NCBI RefSeq assembly: GCF_001044235.1
Contig: NZ_JYNL01000054.1
Coordinates: 1-64,000 of the forward strand
DNA: 64,000 nt
Source: Mycolicibacterium chlorophenolicum
GTDB lineage: Bacteria; Actinomycetota; Actinomycetes; Mycobacteriales; Mycobacteriaceae
Reading direction: 5' to 3'
This document shows, piece after piece, positions 8,588-17,398 of this stretch (positions are counted from its first letter, which is position 1; each line of letters opens with the position of its first letter). A program made the translations under genes and the position numbers. The notes under the pieces were generated by a model. That model worked only from the letters and a program-made list of their open reading frames with translations, was not told where the DNA came from and ran no database searches.

Positions 8588-9579
8588 CCCTCACGCACCC
8601 GGTAGCGCGCTTCCACCGCTTCCTTCAGTGGCGCCCACCAGGATTCGTTGTCCCGATACCAGGCGATGGTGTCGCGCAGCCCGGCCTCGAAGTCGGTGTG
8701 CGACGGGGTCCAGCCCAGCTCGTCGCGCAGTGGCGACGGGTCGATCGCATAGCGCAGGTCGTGCCCGGCCCGGTCGGTGACGTGGTCGAAGTCATCGGGG
8801 GAGCGGTCCATCAGGCGCAGGATCGTGCGCAGCACCGTCAGGTTGTCGCGCTCACCGTCGGCGCCGATCAGGTACGTCCGGCCGATCGTGCCGTCGGTCA
8901 GGATGCGCCACACCGCGCTGTTGTGGTCCTCGACGTGGATCCAGTCGCGCACGTTGGCCCCCGCACCGTAGAGCCGCGGGCGCCGCCCGGTCAGGATGTT
9001 CGTGATCTGGCGCGGGATGAACTTCTCCACATGCTGATACGGGCCGTAGTTGTTCGAGCAGTTCGACAGCGTCGCTGCGACACCGTAGGACCGCACCCAG
9101 GCGCGCACCAGCATGTCGGACGCGGCCTTGGTCGACGAGTACGGGCTCGACGGGTTGTACGGCGTCGCCTCGGTGAACCGGACCGGATCGCCCAGCGGCA
9201 GGTCGCCGTACACCTCGTCGGTCGAAATGTGGTGCAGCCGAACGCTGTTGCGCCGCACCGCTTCGAGCACCGTGAAGGTGCCCAGCACGTTCGACCGGAC
9301 GAACGGCTCCGGATCGGCCAGCGCGTTGTCGACGTGGGTCTCGGCGGCGAAGTGCACGACGGCGTCGGACTCGGCGACCAGCTTCTCGACGAGCGCGGCG
9401 TCGGTGATGTCGCCTTCGACCAACCGCACGTCGTCAGCCACCGGGGCCAGCGACTCGCGGCTACCGGCGTAGGTGAACGCGTCGAGCACCGTGACGTGGA
9501 CGTCGTCGCGTTCCCGCACCGTGGCATGGACGAAGTTGGCGCCGATGAAGCCGGCGCCTCCGGTGACCAACAGTCGCAT
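8584..9579 (-). CDS. rmlB: dTDP-glucose 4,6-dehydratase
   Basis: It performs the second step of dTDP-rhamnose synthesis. This is an extended short-chain dehydrogenase of 331 residues, the same length as M. tuberculosis RmlB, starting at ATG 9579 directly before MRLLVTGGAGFIGANFVH (NAD-binding GxxGxxG). The active-site Thr-Asp-Glu triad is seen in HHISTDEVYGDL, with YSSTKAASD for the YxxxK motif. It is the first gene of rmlB-rmlC. An upstream in-frame start would add 15 unsupported residues. Confidence 0.95.
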   Translation of the reverse strand: MRLLVTGGAGFIGANFVHATVRERDDVHVTVLDAFTYAGSRESLAPVADDVRLVEGDITDAALVEKLVAESDAVVHFAAETHVDNALADPEPFVRSNVLGTFTVLEAVRRNSVRLHHISTDEVYGDLPLGDPVRFTEATPYNPSSPYSSTKAASDMLVRAWVRSYGVAATLSNCSNNYGPYQHVEKFIPRQITNILTGRRPRLYGAGANVRDWIHVEDHNSAVWRILTDGTIGRTYLIGADGERDNLTVLRTILRLMDRSPDDFDHVTDRAGHDLRYAIDPSPLRDELGWTPSHTDFEAGLRDTIAWYRDNESWWAPLKEAVEARYRVREG

Positions 9580-9671
9580 GACTGTCGACCCTATCGGGCG
9601 CAAAGGATCTTGACCCGCCAGCATCTGTGGTCTGCTGTCACGGCGGCAGCGTGACGAAAGGGGGACACGAC

Positions 9672-10334
9672 ATGCGGACAGCGGCAGCGATCGGCCTATT
9701 CGCGGCGGTGGCGATCGGGCTGACCGGGTGCGGGTCGGGGGAGAAGAGCGACTCCGCCCCGTCGTCGGCGTCGTCGTCGGCGCCGGCGAGCACCACGTCG
9801 GCCGCGCCTGCCGCCGCGCTCACCATCGCCGAGTACCTCGAGCAGAACGACATCACCCAGACCATGGTCAAACGCGGCGACCCCGGGGCGCCCCAACTGC
9901 ACCTGCCGATGCCCGCGGGGTGGGCGGACGTGGGCCGCAACACCCCGAAGGACGCCTACGGCGCCATCTATCTGCAGGCCGCCGGCCAGACGCCGAACCC
10001 GCCCGCGATCATCGCGCGGATGGCGCGCCTCGACGGCGACGTCGACGCCGCCAAGTTGCTCGAGTACGCGCCCACCGCCGTGACGCGGGCACCCGGGTGG
10101 GACGGTCCCCGGACGGGTCAGCCGAGCACCCTCGGCGGGTTCGACGCGGTGCAGATCGCCGGCTCCGCGACGATCGACGGGGTCCCGACCTTCGTCGCCC
10201 GCAAGACCGTCGTGATCACCGCGCCGAAGAACGTCTACCTTCTCGCGCTCGACGCGCAGGGACCGCTCGACAAGAAGCAGTCGATGACGGCCGCGATGGC
10301 CGTGATCGACGAGCAGACGACGATTCAGCCCTGA
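9672..10334 (+). CDS. LpqN/LpqT-family lipoprotein
   Basis: The 220-residue product starts at ATG 9672 after an AAAGGGGG ribosome site. Its signal peptide ends in the lipobox LTGC, with lipidated Cys about residue 18. A Ser/Ala-rich linker of about 30 residues follows, then a globular LpqN-type domain beginning TIAEYLEQNDI and containing PAGWADVGRNTPKDAYGAI. It is predicted to be anchored on the outer face of the cytoplasmic membrane. Members of this mycobacterial family have no settled function. Its 3' end overlaps the next convergent gene by 10 bp. Confidence 0.85.
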   Translation: MRTAAAIGLFAAVAIGLTGCGSGEKSDSAPSSASSSAPASTTSAAPAAALTIAEYLEQNDITQTMVKRGDPGAPQLHLPMPAGWADVGRNTPKDAYGAIYLQAAGQTPNPPAIIARMARLDGDVDAAKLLEYAPTAVTRAPGWDGPRTGQPSTLGGFDAVQIAGSATIDGVPTFVARKTVVITAPKNVYLLALDAQGPLDKKQSMTAAMAVIDEQTTIQP

Positions 10335-11179
10335 CCCAGCTCCAGCGGGCCCGCCAGTTCCTCGAGCGTCGACAGCAGTTCGTCACCGCCGCCGAGCACC
10401 TGGATCGCGACGTGGTCGGCCCCGGCCTGCAGATGCTCGGTCAGCCGTGCGGCGATCTGGTCGGGTGAGCCGTACGCGACGACCGCGTCGATGAAGCGGT
10501 CGCTTCCGGGCCGCTCGAGGTCGTCGTCGGTGAACCCGAGCCGCTTCCAGTTGTTCACGTAGTTCGACAGGCCCAGGTAGAAGTCGACGGTCTGCCGGCC
10601 GATCTCGCGGGCCGCCGCGGCGTCGTCGGTGAGCACCACCTTGTGCTCCGGCGCGAGAAGCACGGTGGGCCCGAGCAGTTCGCGCGACTGTCCGGTGTGC
10701 ACCGGCGTGGTCAGATACGGGTGGGCGCCCGCGCTGCGCTGGGCGGCCAGCTTGAGCACCTTGGGTCCGAGGGCGGCGAGCACCCGCCGGCTCGTGGGCA
10801 CCTTCGCGCTGTCGAGCACGTCGAGGTAGTCGACCAGCGCCTGGTAGGGCTTGGTGTACTGCTGGGTGTGTTCGGGATGGCCGACGCCGACGCCGAGCAG
10901 GAAGCGGCCCGGAAACGCCTTCTCGATGCGGTGGTAGGACTCGGCCACCTCGGCCGCGTCGGCGGTCCAGATGTTGACGATGCCGGTGGCGACCTGCAAG
11001 GTCTCGGTCTTCTCCAGGAGGGGTTCGACGAACGCCAGATCGGCCGCCGGCGAGGCGCCCACCCACACCGTGCCGTAGCCGAGCTTCTCGATGTCGGCGG
11101 CCTGCTCGGGCGTGACCGGCGCACCGGTCCACACGCCGAAGCGTCCCAGGGCGGGCTTGAGCGACGGACCTTCGGTCAT
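10325..11179 (-). CDS. LLM-class F420-dependent oxidoreductase (copy 1)
   Basis: The 284-residue luciferase-like TIM-barrel protein starts at ATG 11179, 6 nt after GAGGAG. It has GTVWVGASPAADLAFVEPLL, the LLM barrel segment GRFLLGVGVGHPEHTQ and a C-terminal DQIAARLTEHLQAGADHVAI typical of F420-binding family members. It is clearly paralogous to the next gene upstream, sharing the LSNYVNNWKRLGF-type block. It is the last gene of the minus-strand block running from 16.6 kb, 19 nt after its paralogue. Substrate unknown. Confidence 0.85.
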   Translation of the reverse strand: MTEGPSLKPALGRFGVWTGAPVTPEQAADIEKLGYGTVWVGASPAADLAFVEPLLEKTETLQVATGIVNIWTADAAEVAESYHRIEKAFPGRFLLGVGVGHPEHTQQYTKPYQALVDYLDVLDSAKVPTSRRVLAALGPKVLKLAAQRSAGAHPYLTTPVHTGQSRELLGPTVLLAPEHKVVLTDDAAAAREIGRQTVDFYLGLSNYVNNWKRLGFTDDDLERPGSDRFIDAVVAYGSPDQIAARLTEHLQAGADHVAIQVLGGGDELLSTLEELAGPLELGQG

Positions 11180-11198
11180 TTCTGCTCCTCGCATCGGT

Positions 11199-12026
11199 TC
11201 ATGTCAGTCCCAGCGGACCGGCCAGCTCGGCCAGGCCACCGACCAGGGTGTCGGCCGACGTCAGCACCTGCACGGGCACGTGGTCGGCGCCGGCGTCGAG
11301 ATGTTCGGTCAGGCGCGCGGCGATCTGGTCGGGGGTGCCGTAGGCGACCACGGCATCCACCAGACGGTCACTACCCGGTTTCGCGACGTCTTGATCATCG
11401 AAGCCGAGCCGCTTCCAGTTGTTCACGTAGTTGGCCAGATCCAAATAGACGGCCAGCGCCTTACGGCCGACCTCGCGCGCCCGCTCGGGATCGGTCGTGA
11501 GAACCACCTTGTGCTCCGGCGCCAGCAGCGCCTCGGGCCCGATCAGTTCGCGGGCGCGGGCGGTGTGTTCCGGAGTGGTCAGGTACGGGTGCGCCCCGGC
11601 GGAGCGGGCCGCCGACAGCTGGAGCACCTTGGGGCCGAGCGCGGCCACCACGCGCCGGTCGCGGGGCACCCCGTACTCGTCGAGCTTGTCGAGGTAGTCG
11701 GTGAGCGCGTCGATCGGCTTGCGGTACTCCTGCTGCGCCTCGGGGTGGCCGACGCCGATGCCGAGCACGAAGCGGTCGGGATGCGCGGCCTGAATCCGGT
11801 GGAAGGACTCGGCGACCGGGCCGGGGGCGGCGGTCCAGATGTTCACGATGCCGGTGGCCACCGCAAGCGTGGTGGTCGCCTCCAGCAGGGGCTCGACCCA
11901 CTCGAGTTCGGCGGGTGGGGAGCCGCCGACCCAGACGGCGCCGTAGCCCAGCGCCTCGATCTCGGCGGCCTGGCTGGGGGTGACCCCGCGACCGAACGAT
12001 CCGAACCTGCCCAGCGCGGGCTTCAC
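11199..12026 (-). CDS. LLM-class F420-dependent oxidoreductase (copy 2)
   Basis: The 275-residue luciferase-like protein starts at GTG 12026, whose last two bases belong to the TGA of the upstream kinase (GTGA overlap). The longer open frame upstream only repeats the kinase gene in another frame. Key segments are YGAVWVGGSPPAELEWVEPLL, DRFVLGIGVGHPEAQ and DQIAARLTEHLDAGADHV. Translational coupling to a histidine kinase is unusual for this enzyme class and ties the two F420 enzymes to the signalling module. Confidence 0.85.
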   Translation of the reverse strand: MKPALGRFGSFGRGVTPSQAAEIEALGYGAVWVGGSPPAELEWVEPLLEATTTLAVATGIVNIWTAAPGPVAESFHRIQAAHPDRFVLGIGVGHPEAQQEYRKPIDALTDYLDKLDEYGVPRDRRVVAALGPKVLQLSAARSAGAHPYLTTPEHTARARELIGPEALLAPEHKVVLTTDPERAREVGRKALAVYLDLANYVNNWKRLGFDDQDVAKPGSDRLVDAVVAYGTPDQIAARLTEHLDAGADHVPVQVLTSADTLVGGLAELAGPLGLT

Positions 12027-13483
12027 GCGGAGGCCTGCTGTGGGGCGGGCGCCTCCAACGGCAGGCACACGATGAACCGGGTGTCGCCGGGCTGCGACTG
12101 CACCGACAGGTTGCCGTGGTGCTTCTCGACGACGATGCGCCACGCGAGGTCCAGGCCGAGCCCGGTGCCCTCACCGAAAGGCTTGGTGGTGAAGAACGGC
12201 GTGAAGATGCGCTCCTGGATGTCCTCGGGGATGCCGGGCCCGTCGTCGCAGATCTCCACCCGCACCGTGGTCTCGTTCTCCCGCATGGTCCGGATCGTCA
12301 GGTTGCCGTGGCCGTTCATCGCCTGGATCGCGTTGTCGATGATGTTCGTCCAGACCTGGTTCAGATCACCCGGGTAGCAGAGCAATTCGGGCAGGGAAGT
12401 GTCCTTCTCCCAGTGCAGCGCGACCGGCTTGTCCTTGCCGAGCTTGTCCCCGAAGATCGTCTTGATCGTGCTGAACAGCAACTCGTGCACGTTGGCGCTC
12501 TGGTATTCGGCGCGGTCCATCTGCGAATACTGCTTGGCGCCGGCCAATAGCGCCGAGATCCGCTTGCTCGCCTCGGCGATCTGGTTCATCAGCAGTTCGG
12601 TGTCGATCGTGTACTTCAGCCAGCCGATCGCGCCGGGCAGGGTGGCCGAGCAGTCGATGTCGTCGATGGACGCCTCCACCCGCTCCAGCCAGTCCACGTC
12701 CAGTCCGGCCTCGACGAACGTCGGCGCGTAGTCCCACGCGCTGGCGATGCCGTGCTCGTCGAGCCAGTCGCCGATCTGATCTTCGCGGTCGGAGGTCTCC
12801 AGCGCGGTGAGCTCCTGGGACTTCGACTTGGCCACTTGCTCGGCCACCTCGTCCTGGATGCTCACCAGCACCTTGAGCGCGGCCGGGGTGAACTTGCCGT
12901 CGGCGAGCATCGCCAACTTGTGCCGCATCTTGCCCACGCCTTCACGCAGGTCGGCGACCGCGCGCGCCGTCGCACCGGCCGGGTTGTTGAGCTGATGGGT
13001 CAGGCCCGCCGACAGCTGGCCGAGGGCGAGCAGCTTCTCCCGCTGACCGAGGATCTGGCGCTGCCGCAGCCCGCCGACCATGTGCCCCTCCAGCAGGTGC
13101 ACCGCCATCGGGAATTCCTTCTGCATGAACTCGGCGAAGGCGTTCGCGTCGAGCACGAAGAACTTCGACGGGCGGGTGACCCGCACCGACGCCTGGTAGA
13201 CGTGCTCCTCGCCCGGGATGTAGGCCGACCACGCGCCGCAGTACACGCCGCGCTGAGAGGTCCGGTTGGTCTCGATGTCCACGCCGCCGGAGCGCTTCGA
13301 CATCACCAGCTCACCCTCGATCAGCACGTAGAAGCAGGTCGCGGGGTCACCCTCGGTATGGATGGGGCCGGGCTCGAACGTGGCGATGTGGCCGTTGGCG
13401 CACAGCGTCGCGAGCTGGTCGTCATCGAGGGCCTCGAAGAGGAACAGAGTGCGCAACTCGTCGGGAAGGCACTTCTCGCCCAT
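12023..13483 (-). CDS. Histidine kinase with N-terminal cyclic-nucleotide-binding-type domain (copy 1)
   Basis: The 486-residue soluble protein starts at ATG 13483. Residues 10-125 form a CNB/Crp-type beta-roll, including FYVLIEGELVMSKRSGG and YCGAWSAYIPG. A HisKA-type helix follows with probable phosphoacceptor His163 in GLTHQLNNPAG. The C-terminal HATPase has the N box LNQVWTNIIDNAIQAMNG, G1 CDDGPGIP and G2 GEGTGLGLDLA. It lies 20 nt after a paralogous kinase and overlaps the F420 enzyme start. The likely receiver is in the fused flavoprotein at the head of the block. The CNB ligand is unknown; the usual cAMP phosphate-binding loop is not clearly conserved. Confidence 0.85.
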   Translation of the reverse strand: MGEKCLPDELRTLFLFEALDDDQLATLCANGHIATFEPGPIHTEGDPATCFYVLIEGELVMSKRSGGVDIETNRTSQRGVYCGAWSAYIPGEEHVYQASVRVTRPSKFFVLDANAFAEFMQKEFPMAVHLLEGHMVGGLRQRQILGQREKLLALGQLSAGLTHQLNNPAGATARAVADLREGVGKMRHKLAMLADGKFTPAALKVLVSIQDEVAEQVAKSKSQELTALETSDREDQIGDWLDEHGIASAWDYAPTFVEAGLDVDWLERVEASIDDIDCSATLPGAIGWLKYTIDTELLMNQIAEASKRISALLAGAKQYSQMDRAEYQSANVHELLFSTIKTIFGDKLGKDKPVALHWEKDTSLPELLCYPGDLNQVWTNIIDNAIQAMNGHGNLTIRTMRENETTVRVEICDDGPGIPEDIQERIFTPFFTTKPFGEGTGLGLDLAWRIVVEKHHGNLSVQSQPGDTRFIVCLPLEAPAPQQASA

Positions 13484-13503
13484 GTCGGATCCTTCCGTGG
13501 TGC

Positions 13504-14922
13504 CTAGATCGGCAGTGAAGTAATGAAACGCGTATCGCCCGGTGTTGATTCCGCCCAGAGGCTGCCCCGGTGGTTGTCGACGATCCGGACCGCGACGTCC
13601 AGACCCAGCCCGGTGCCCTCCCCGAACGGCTTGGTGGTGAAGAACGGATCGAAGATCCGCGCCAGCACGTCGTCGGTCATGCCGGGGCCGGTGTCGCACA
13701 CCTCGACGCGCAGGGTGTCCCGGTCGCGGGTGGTGCGCAGCGTCAGCGTCCCGGCCGCCGTGTCGCCCATCGCGTCGAGGGCGTTGTCGATCAGGTGGGT
13801 CCACACCTGGTTCAGCTCGGCCGGGTAGCAGGGCAGTGGCGGCAGCCCGGCGTCGTAGTCCCGGACCACGGTGATGTGCGGCCCCAGCCGGTGCGCGCGC
13901 ATCGCCAGCGTGGCCTCGAGCAGCCCGTGCACGTCGACGACGTCCGACGGCGCACGGTCGAGTTGCGTGAACTGCTTGGCCTGGTCGACCAGCGTGGAGA
14001 TCCGCGTGGTGGCGTCGGTGATCTCGGTCAGCAGCAGCTCGGTTTCGGCGGTGCAGGCCAGCCAGCGGATCACCGGTGTGAGTGAGGCGGGGGTGTTGCA
14101 GCAGGGAGCGGCCGAGATGCGCTCCATCCAGTCGACGTCCAGCCCGGCCTCGGCGAACGTCGCGGCGTGCTGCCACGCGTCGGCCACCTTGTGACGGTCG
14201 AGCCAGTCGCCGAGCGCCTCTTCCAGATCGGCCTTCTGCACCGACGTCAGGTCATTGGGCTTGCCGGCGACCTCGGCCACCCGGTCCTGCAGTTCGACCA
14301 GCGAGGCCATCGCCTCGGGCGGCAGAGTCGCCGCGGGCAGTTGCGCGCGCCGGTGCCGCATCCCGGCGATCTGGGTGCGCAGCCCGCTCGCCGCGCGCAC
14401 CGCGGCCGCCGCGGGGTTGTTCAGTTCGTGCGTCAGCCCGGCCGTCATCTGCACCAGCTGCACCAGCCGGTCGTGCGGGCCGAGGATGCGACGCTGGTGG
14501 AACCGGCCGTGGGAATGGCCGACCAGCAGATGGGTGGCCATCGGGAACTGGGAGGTCAGGAAGGTGCCCAGGGTGGTGGCGTCGAGTTCGAACAGCCGCG
14601 AGGGCCGGGTCAGCGTGGCGGTGTTCTCGTAGGTGGTCTCTTCGTCGAGCAGAAACGCCGACCACGCACCGCAGTACGACCCCGGCGCCGAGGCCCGCCA
14701 GATGTCGATGTCCCGGGCGCCGGACCGCTTCGACAGCGCGATCTCGCCGTCGAGCAGCACGTAGAAGTACTCGGCCGGTTCACCCTCGCGGCACAGCTCA
14801 CCGGCGGGGAACGTCGCGATCCGCCCGCCGCCGCACAGCGCGGCGAGCTGGGCGTCGGTGAGGCCCTCGAAGAGGAACAGGTCGCGCAGTTCGGTGACGT
14901 CGCAGGCGGGCGGGCCGGGCAC
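13504..14922 (-). CDS. Histidine kinase with N-terminal cyclic-nucleotide-binding-type domain (copy 2)
   Basis: The 472-residue paralogue of the downstream kinase has the same layout. A CNB-type domain spans about 15-130 with FYVLLDGEIALSKRSGARD and YCGAWSAFLLDEE. The phosphoacceptor is probably His165 in GLTHELNNPAA. The C-terminal HATPase has LNQVWTHLIDNALDAMGD, CDTGPGM and GEGTGLGLDVA. GTG at 14922, 10 nt after the preceding stop, is the only start that fits the domain boundary without running into that gene. Two adjacent kinases of this type suggest heterodimers or two inputs to one receiver. Confidence 0.84.
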   Translation of the reverse strand: MPGPPACDVTELRDLFLFEGLTDAQLAALCGGGRIATFPAGELCREGEPAEYFYVLLDGEIALSKRSGARDIDIWRASAPGSYCGAWSAFLLDEETTYENTATLTRPSRLFELDATTLGTFLTSQFPMATHLLVGHSHGRFHQRRILGPHDRLVQLVQMTAGLTHELNNPAAAAVRAASGLRTQIAGMRHRRAQLPAATLPPEAMASLVELQDRVAEVAGKPNDLTSVQKADLEEALGDWLDRHKVADAWQHAATFAEAGLDVDWMERISAAPCCNTPASLTPVIRWLACTAETELLLTEITDATTRISTLVDQAKQFTQLDRAPSDVVDVHGLLEATLAMRAHRLGPHITVVRDYDAGLPPLPCYPAELNQVWTHLIDNALDAMGDTAAGTLTLRTTRDRDTLRVEVCDTGPGMTDDVLARIFDPFFTTKPFGEGTGLGLDVAVRIVDNHRGSLWAESTPGDTRFITSLPI

Positions 14923-14932
14923 GGCGGGATGC

Positions 14933-16597
14933 TTACGTCTCGGCCAGGTAGCGGTGCACGAGCATGACGGCCATCGACCCTTCGCCGACAGCCGCGGCCA
15001 CCCGTTTGGCGGACTCGGAGCGGACGTCGCCGGCGACGAACACGCCGGGCACGCTCGTCTCCAGGTGGTGCGGCGGGCGATCCAGCGTCCAGCCGCTGAT
15101 GTCCCGCAGATCGGGTCCGGCGACGATGAACCCGTGGTCGTCGCGGACCACCACCCCGTCGAGCCAGTCGGTGCGGGGTTCGGCGCCGATGAAGATGAAC
15201 ATGCGGCCGCAGGCGAACTCCTCGCGCTCACCGGTGTCGGTGTGCTCCAGGCAGATGCCCTCCAGATGGCCGTTGCCCTTCACCGCGTGCACGACGGTGT
15301 TCGGCATCTCCTTGATGTTGTCGCGGGACCGGATCTGCTGGATCAGATAGTGCGACATGGAGTCCTCGAGCGTGCGCCGGATCACCAGGGTCACCGACTT
15401 CGCGGTGCGCGACAGGTACATCGCGGCCTGCCCGGCCGAGTTCGCGCCGCCGATGACGTAGACCTCGTCGTCGTCGCATTCGGAGGCCACCGACGTGGTC
15501 GCGCCGTAGTAGACCCCGGCGCCGGTCAGATCCGCGCATCCTTCTGCGGGCAGTTGCCGGTACTCCACGCCCATCGCCAGGATGACGGCCCTGGTGCCGA
15601 TGGCGCGGCCGTCGGACAGGTGCACCGTGCGGGCGACGCCGTCGACCTCGAGGGCGACGACCTCGGCGGCGGTGATCAGCTCGGCGTCGAACTTCTCGGC
15701 CTGGCGGCGGGCCCGTTCGGCCAGTTGCGCGCCGGACAGGCCGTCGGGGAAGCCGAGGTAGTTCTCGATGCGGGAGCTCTGGCCGGCCTGCCCGCCGGTC
15801 GCGGTGCGCTCGATGAGCACGGTCTTGAGGCCCTCGGACGCGCCGTACACCGCGGCGGCCAATCCGGCGGGTCCGCCACCGATCACCACCAGGTCGTAGA
15901 AGTCTCCGGACGGCGTGGTGGTCAGTCCGAGCGTCGCGGCCAGCTCGGCGTCGGTGGGGTCGATCAGCGTCTCGCCCTGCTCGGTGATCACCACCGGCAG
16001 CGTCATCCCGTCCTGGCCCGCAGCCTCCAGCAGCGCCGCGCCTTTGGGCTCGTCGGACCGGAACCAGCTGTAGTACAAGCGATTTCGGGCAAGGAACTCG
16101 CGCACCTCGGAGGACCGGGCATTCCACGGGTGACCGATGATCTTGGTGTGCGGGATCGCGCGTTCGCCCGTGGCGCGCCAGGCCTCGATCAGCGCATCGA
16201 TCACCGGGTAGAGCTTCTCCTCCGGCGGATCCCACGGCTTGAGCAGATAGTGGTCGAGGTCGACGACGTTGATCGCGTCGATCGCGGCGTGGGTGTCGGC
16301 GTACGCGGTGAGCAGCACGCGGCGTGCCATCGGGAAGATGTCCATCGCCGCTTCGAGGAACTCGATGCCACTCATCTGCGGCATCCGGTAGTCGGCGACG
16401 AACACGGCGACGGTCTCGCCGCGCAGCTTGAGTTCGTTGAGGGTTTCCAGCGCGTCCGGCCCCGATTCGGCGCGGACGATGCGGAACTTCTCGCCGTAGT
16501 GGCGGCGAAGGTCGCGGGCGACCGCACGGGAGACCGCGGGGTCGTCGTCGACGGTCAGGATCACGGGTTTACGGGGCGCTGCGGCAGGGCCTGTCAT
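14933..16597 (-). CDS. Fused response-regulator receiver / glutaredoxin-fold / thioredoxin-reductase-like flavoprotein
   Basis: The 554-residue three-part protein starts at ATG 16597. Residues 10-135 are a receiver with VDDD, phosphoacceptor Asp69 in ADYRMP, LTAY and LKPW. Residues 150-225 resemble a glutaredoxin/thioredoxin fold with cis-Pro201 in TLPVV, but the position of the CxxC reads PWNARS. Residues 233-554 are thioredoxin-reductase-like with FAD motif GGGPAGLAAA, GGQAGQSSRIENYLGFP and NAD(P)H motif GGANSAGQAAM. The position of the reductase CxxC reads GATTSVAS, so no redox-active cysteine pair is present. It probably acts as a phosphorylation-controlled flavin enzyme or sensor. It heads the block with the two CNB kinases. 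Confidence 0.85.
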   Translation of the reverse strand: MTGPAAAPRKPVILTVDDDPAVSRAVARDLRRHYGEKFRIVRAESGPDALETLNELKLRGETVAVFVADYRMPQMSGIEFLEAAMDIFPMARRVLLTAYADTHAAIDAINVVDLDHYLLKPWDPPEEKLYPVIDALIEAWRATGERAIPHTKIIGHPWNARSSEVREFLARNRLYYSWFRSDEPKGAALLEAAGQDGMTLPVVITEQGETLIDPTDAELAATLGLTTTPSGDFYDLVVIGGGPAGLAAAVYGASEGLKTVLIERTATGGQAGQSSRIENYLGFPDGLSGAQLAERARRQAEKFDAELITAAEVVALEVDGVARTVHLSDGRAIGTRAVILAMGVEYRQLPAEGCADLTGAGVYYGATTSVASECDDDEVYVIGGANSAGQAAMYLSRTAKSVTLVIRRTLEDSMSHYLIQQIRSRDNIKEMPNTVVHAVKGNGHLEGICLEHTDTGEREEFACGRMFIFIGAEPRTDWLDGVVVRDDHGFIVAGPDLRDISGWTLDRPPHHLETSVPGVFVAGDVRSESAKRVAAAVGEGSMAVMLVHRYLAET

Positions 16598-16636
16598 CGA
16601 GACCAATTATGCGCCCGCTGTCCAGCCGATATCGGC

Positions 16637-17320
16637 TCAGCCCACTCCGGCCGGATGCTCGGTGCGGATGGCGTCGACGACCTGGCTGCGGTGCGTCCGC
16701 TGGGCGCGCGCGGCGATGCCGCGCATCATCTTCTGCTCCATCACGAAGTGCGGGATGTCGAACCAGATGTGCCCGACCGGTCTCCCGCTGCCACGCACCA
16801 GCAGCCGGGTCCAGTTCTGCTCGCGTCGCAGCACGAAGGACCAGCAACCCGACGCCTTCTCACCAGCTTGGACCCGCTCGTAGTCGTTGGGGGAGACCAG
16901 CACGAGGTGCGATCCGGGTTCGACCGCCGCGACGATCTGGCGCGCCCCGGGTCCGTAGCGGCGCGCCAGCCAGATGGTGTCGCCGACGTCGAGCCGCTGC
17001 CACTCGGGGCGGATCTCGTCGGCGTTGTGGATGTCCGCGCCGACCGCGCGTTCGAGCAGTGAGTAGCTGTAGAACCCGCCGCGGCCCTCGCCGAGCTGGA
17101 CCAGCCAGGCCCACACGTCGCGGCGCGGGGCGTCGATCGTGAGCGCCCGGGTGGTCCGGCACGCATCGGGGGCGACGAGCTCGTCACCGGGCAGGGTGGC
17201 GCGCACCTCGTCGGGGCGCGCACCCCAGGTGTGCATCCAGGGCGCGACGTGGCGGCGGTACAGCGCCGCGACACCGACTGCCGTCATCACATCGGCGAGA
17301 ACCGGTCGTTGCAGTCCCAT
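16637..17320 (-). CDS. SRPBCC-like protein (copy 1)
   Basis: The 227-residue protein has an N-terminal hydrophobic stretch (PVLADVMTAVGVAALYR) and then a START/SRPBCC-type fold. The fold is marked by TIDAPRRDVWAWLVQLGEGRGGFYSYSLLE and DVGDTIWL. It is paralogous to the plus-strand gene at 17880, and both share the block WAWLVQLG/WPWLVQMG plus RGGFYSY/RGGLYSF. It lies 39 nt upstream of the fused flavoprotein and 78 nt downstream of the hsp20 gene, all on the minus strand, so it may link the two transcriptionally. Ligand unknown; this family type binds hydrophobic molecules. Confidence 0.7.
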   Translation of the reverse strand: MGLQRPVLADVMTAVGVAALYRRHVAPWMHTWGARPDEVRATLPGDELVAPDACRTTRALTIDAPRRDVWAWLVQLGEGRGGFYSYSLLERAVGADIHNADEIRPEWQRLDVGDTIWLARRYGPGARQIVAAVEPGSHLVLVSPNDYERVQAGEKASGCWSFVLRREQNWTRLLVRGSGRPVGHIWFDIPHFVMEQKMMRGIAARAQRTHRSQVVDAIRTEHPAGVG

Positions 17321-17351
17321 GGTGGTCTCCGCTCTCCACGTGGGGGGAGGC

Positions 17352-17392
17352 CGCGGCCCCGGGGCGGGGTGTGGGACGCACCCGGGGCCGCG
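17352..17392 (-). terminator. Perfect 12-bp hairpin downstream of the hsp20 gene
   Basis: The arms CGCGGCCCCGGG (17352-17363) and CCCGGGGCCGCG (17381-17392) are perfectly complementary around a 17-nt loop. On the minus strand it begins 6 nt after the hsp20 stop codon. No T-run follows, as is common in mycobacteria, so it may terminate, attenuate or protect the hsp20 mRNA 3' end before the SRPBCC gene. Confidence 0.5.
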
Positions 17393-17398
17393 ACCAGG

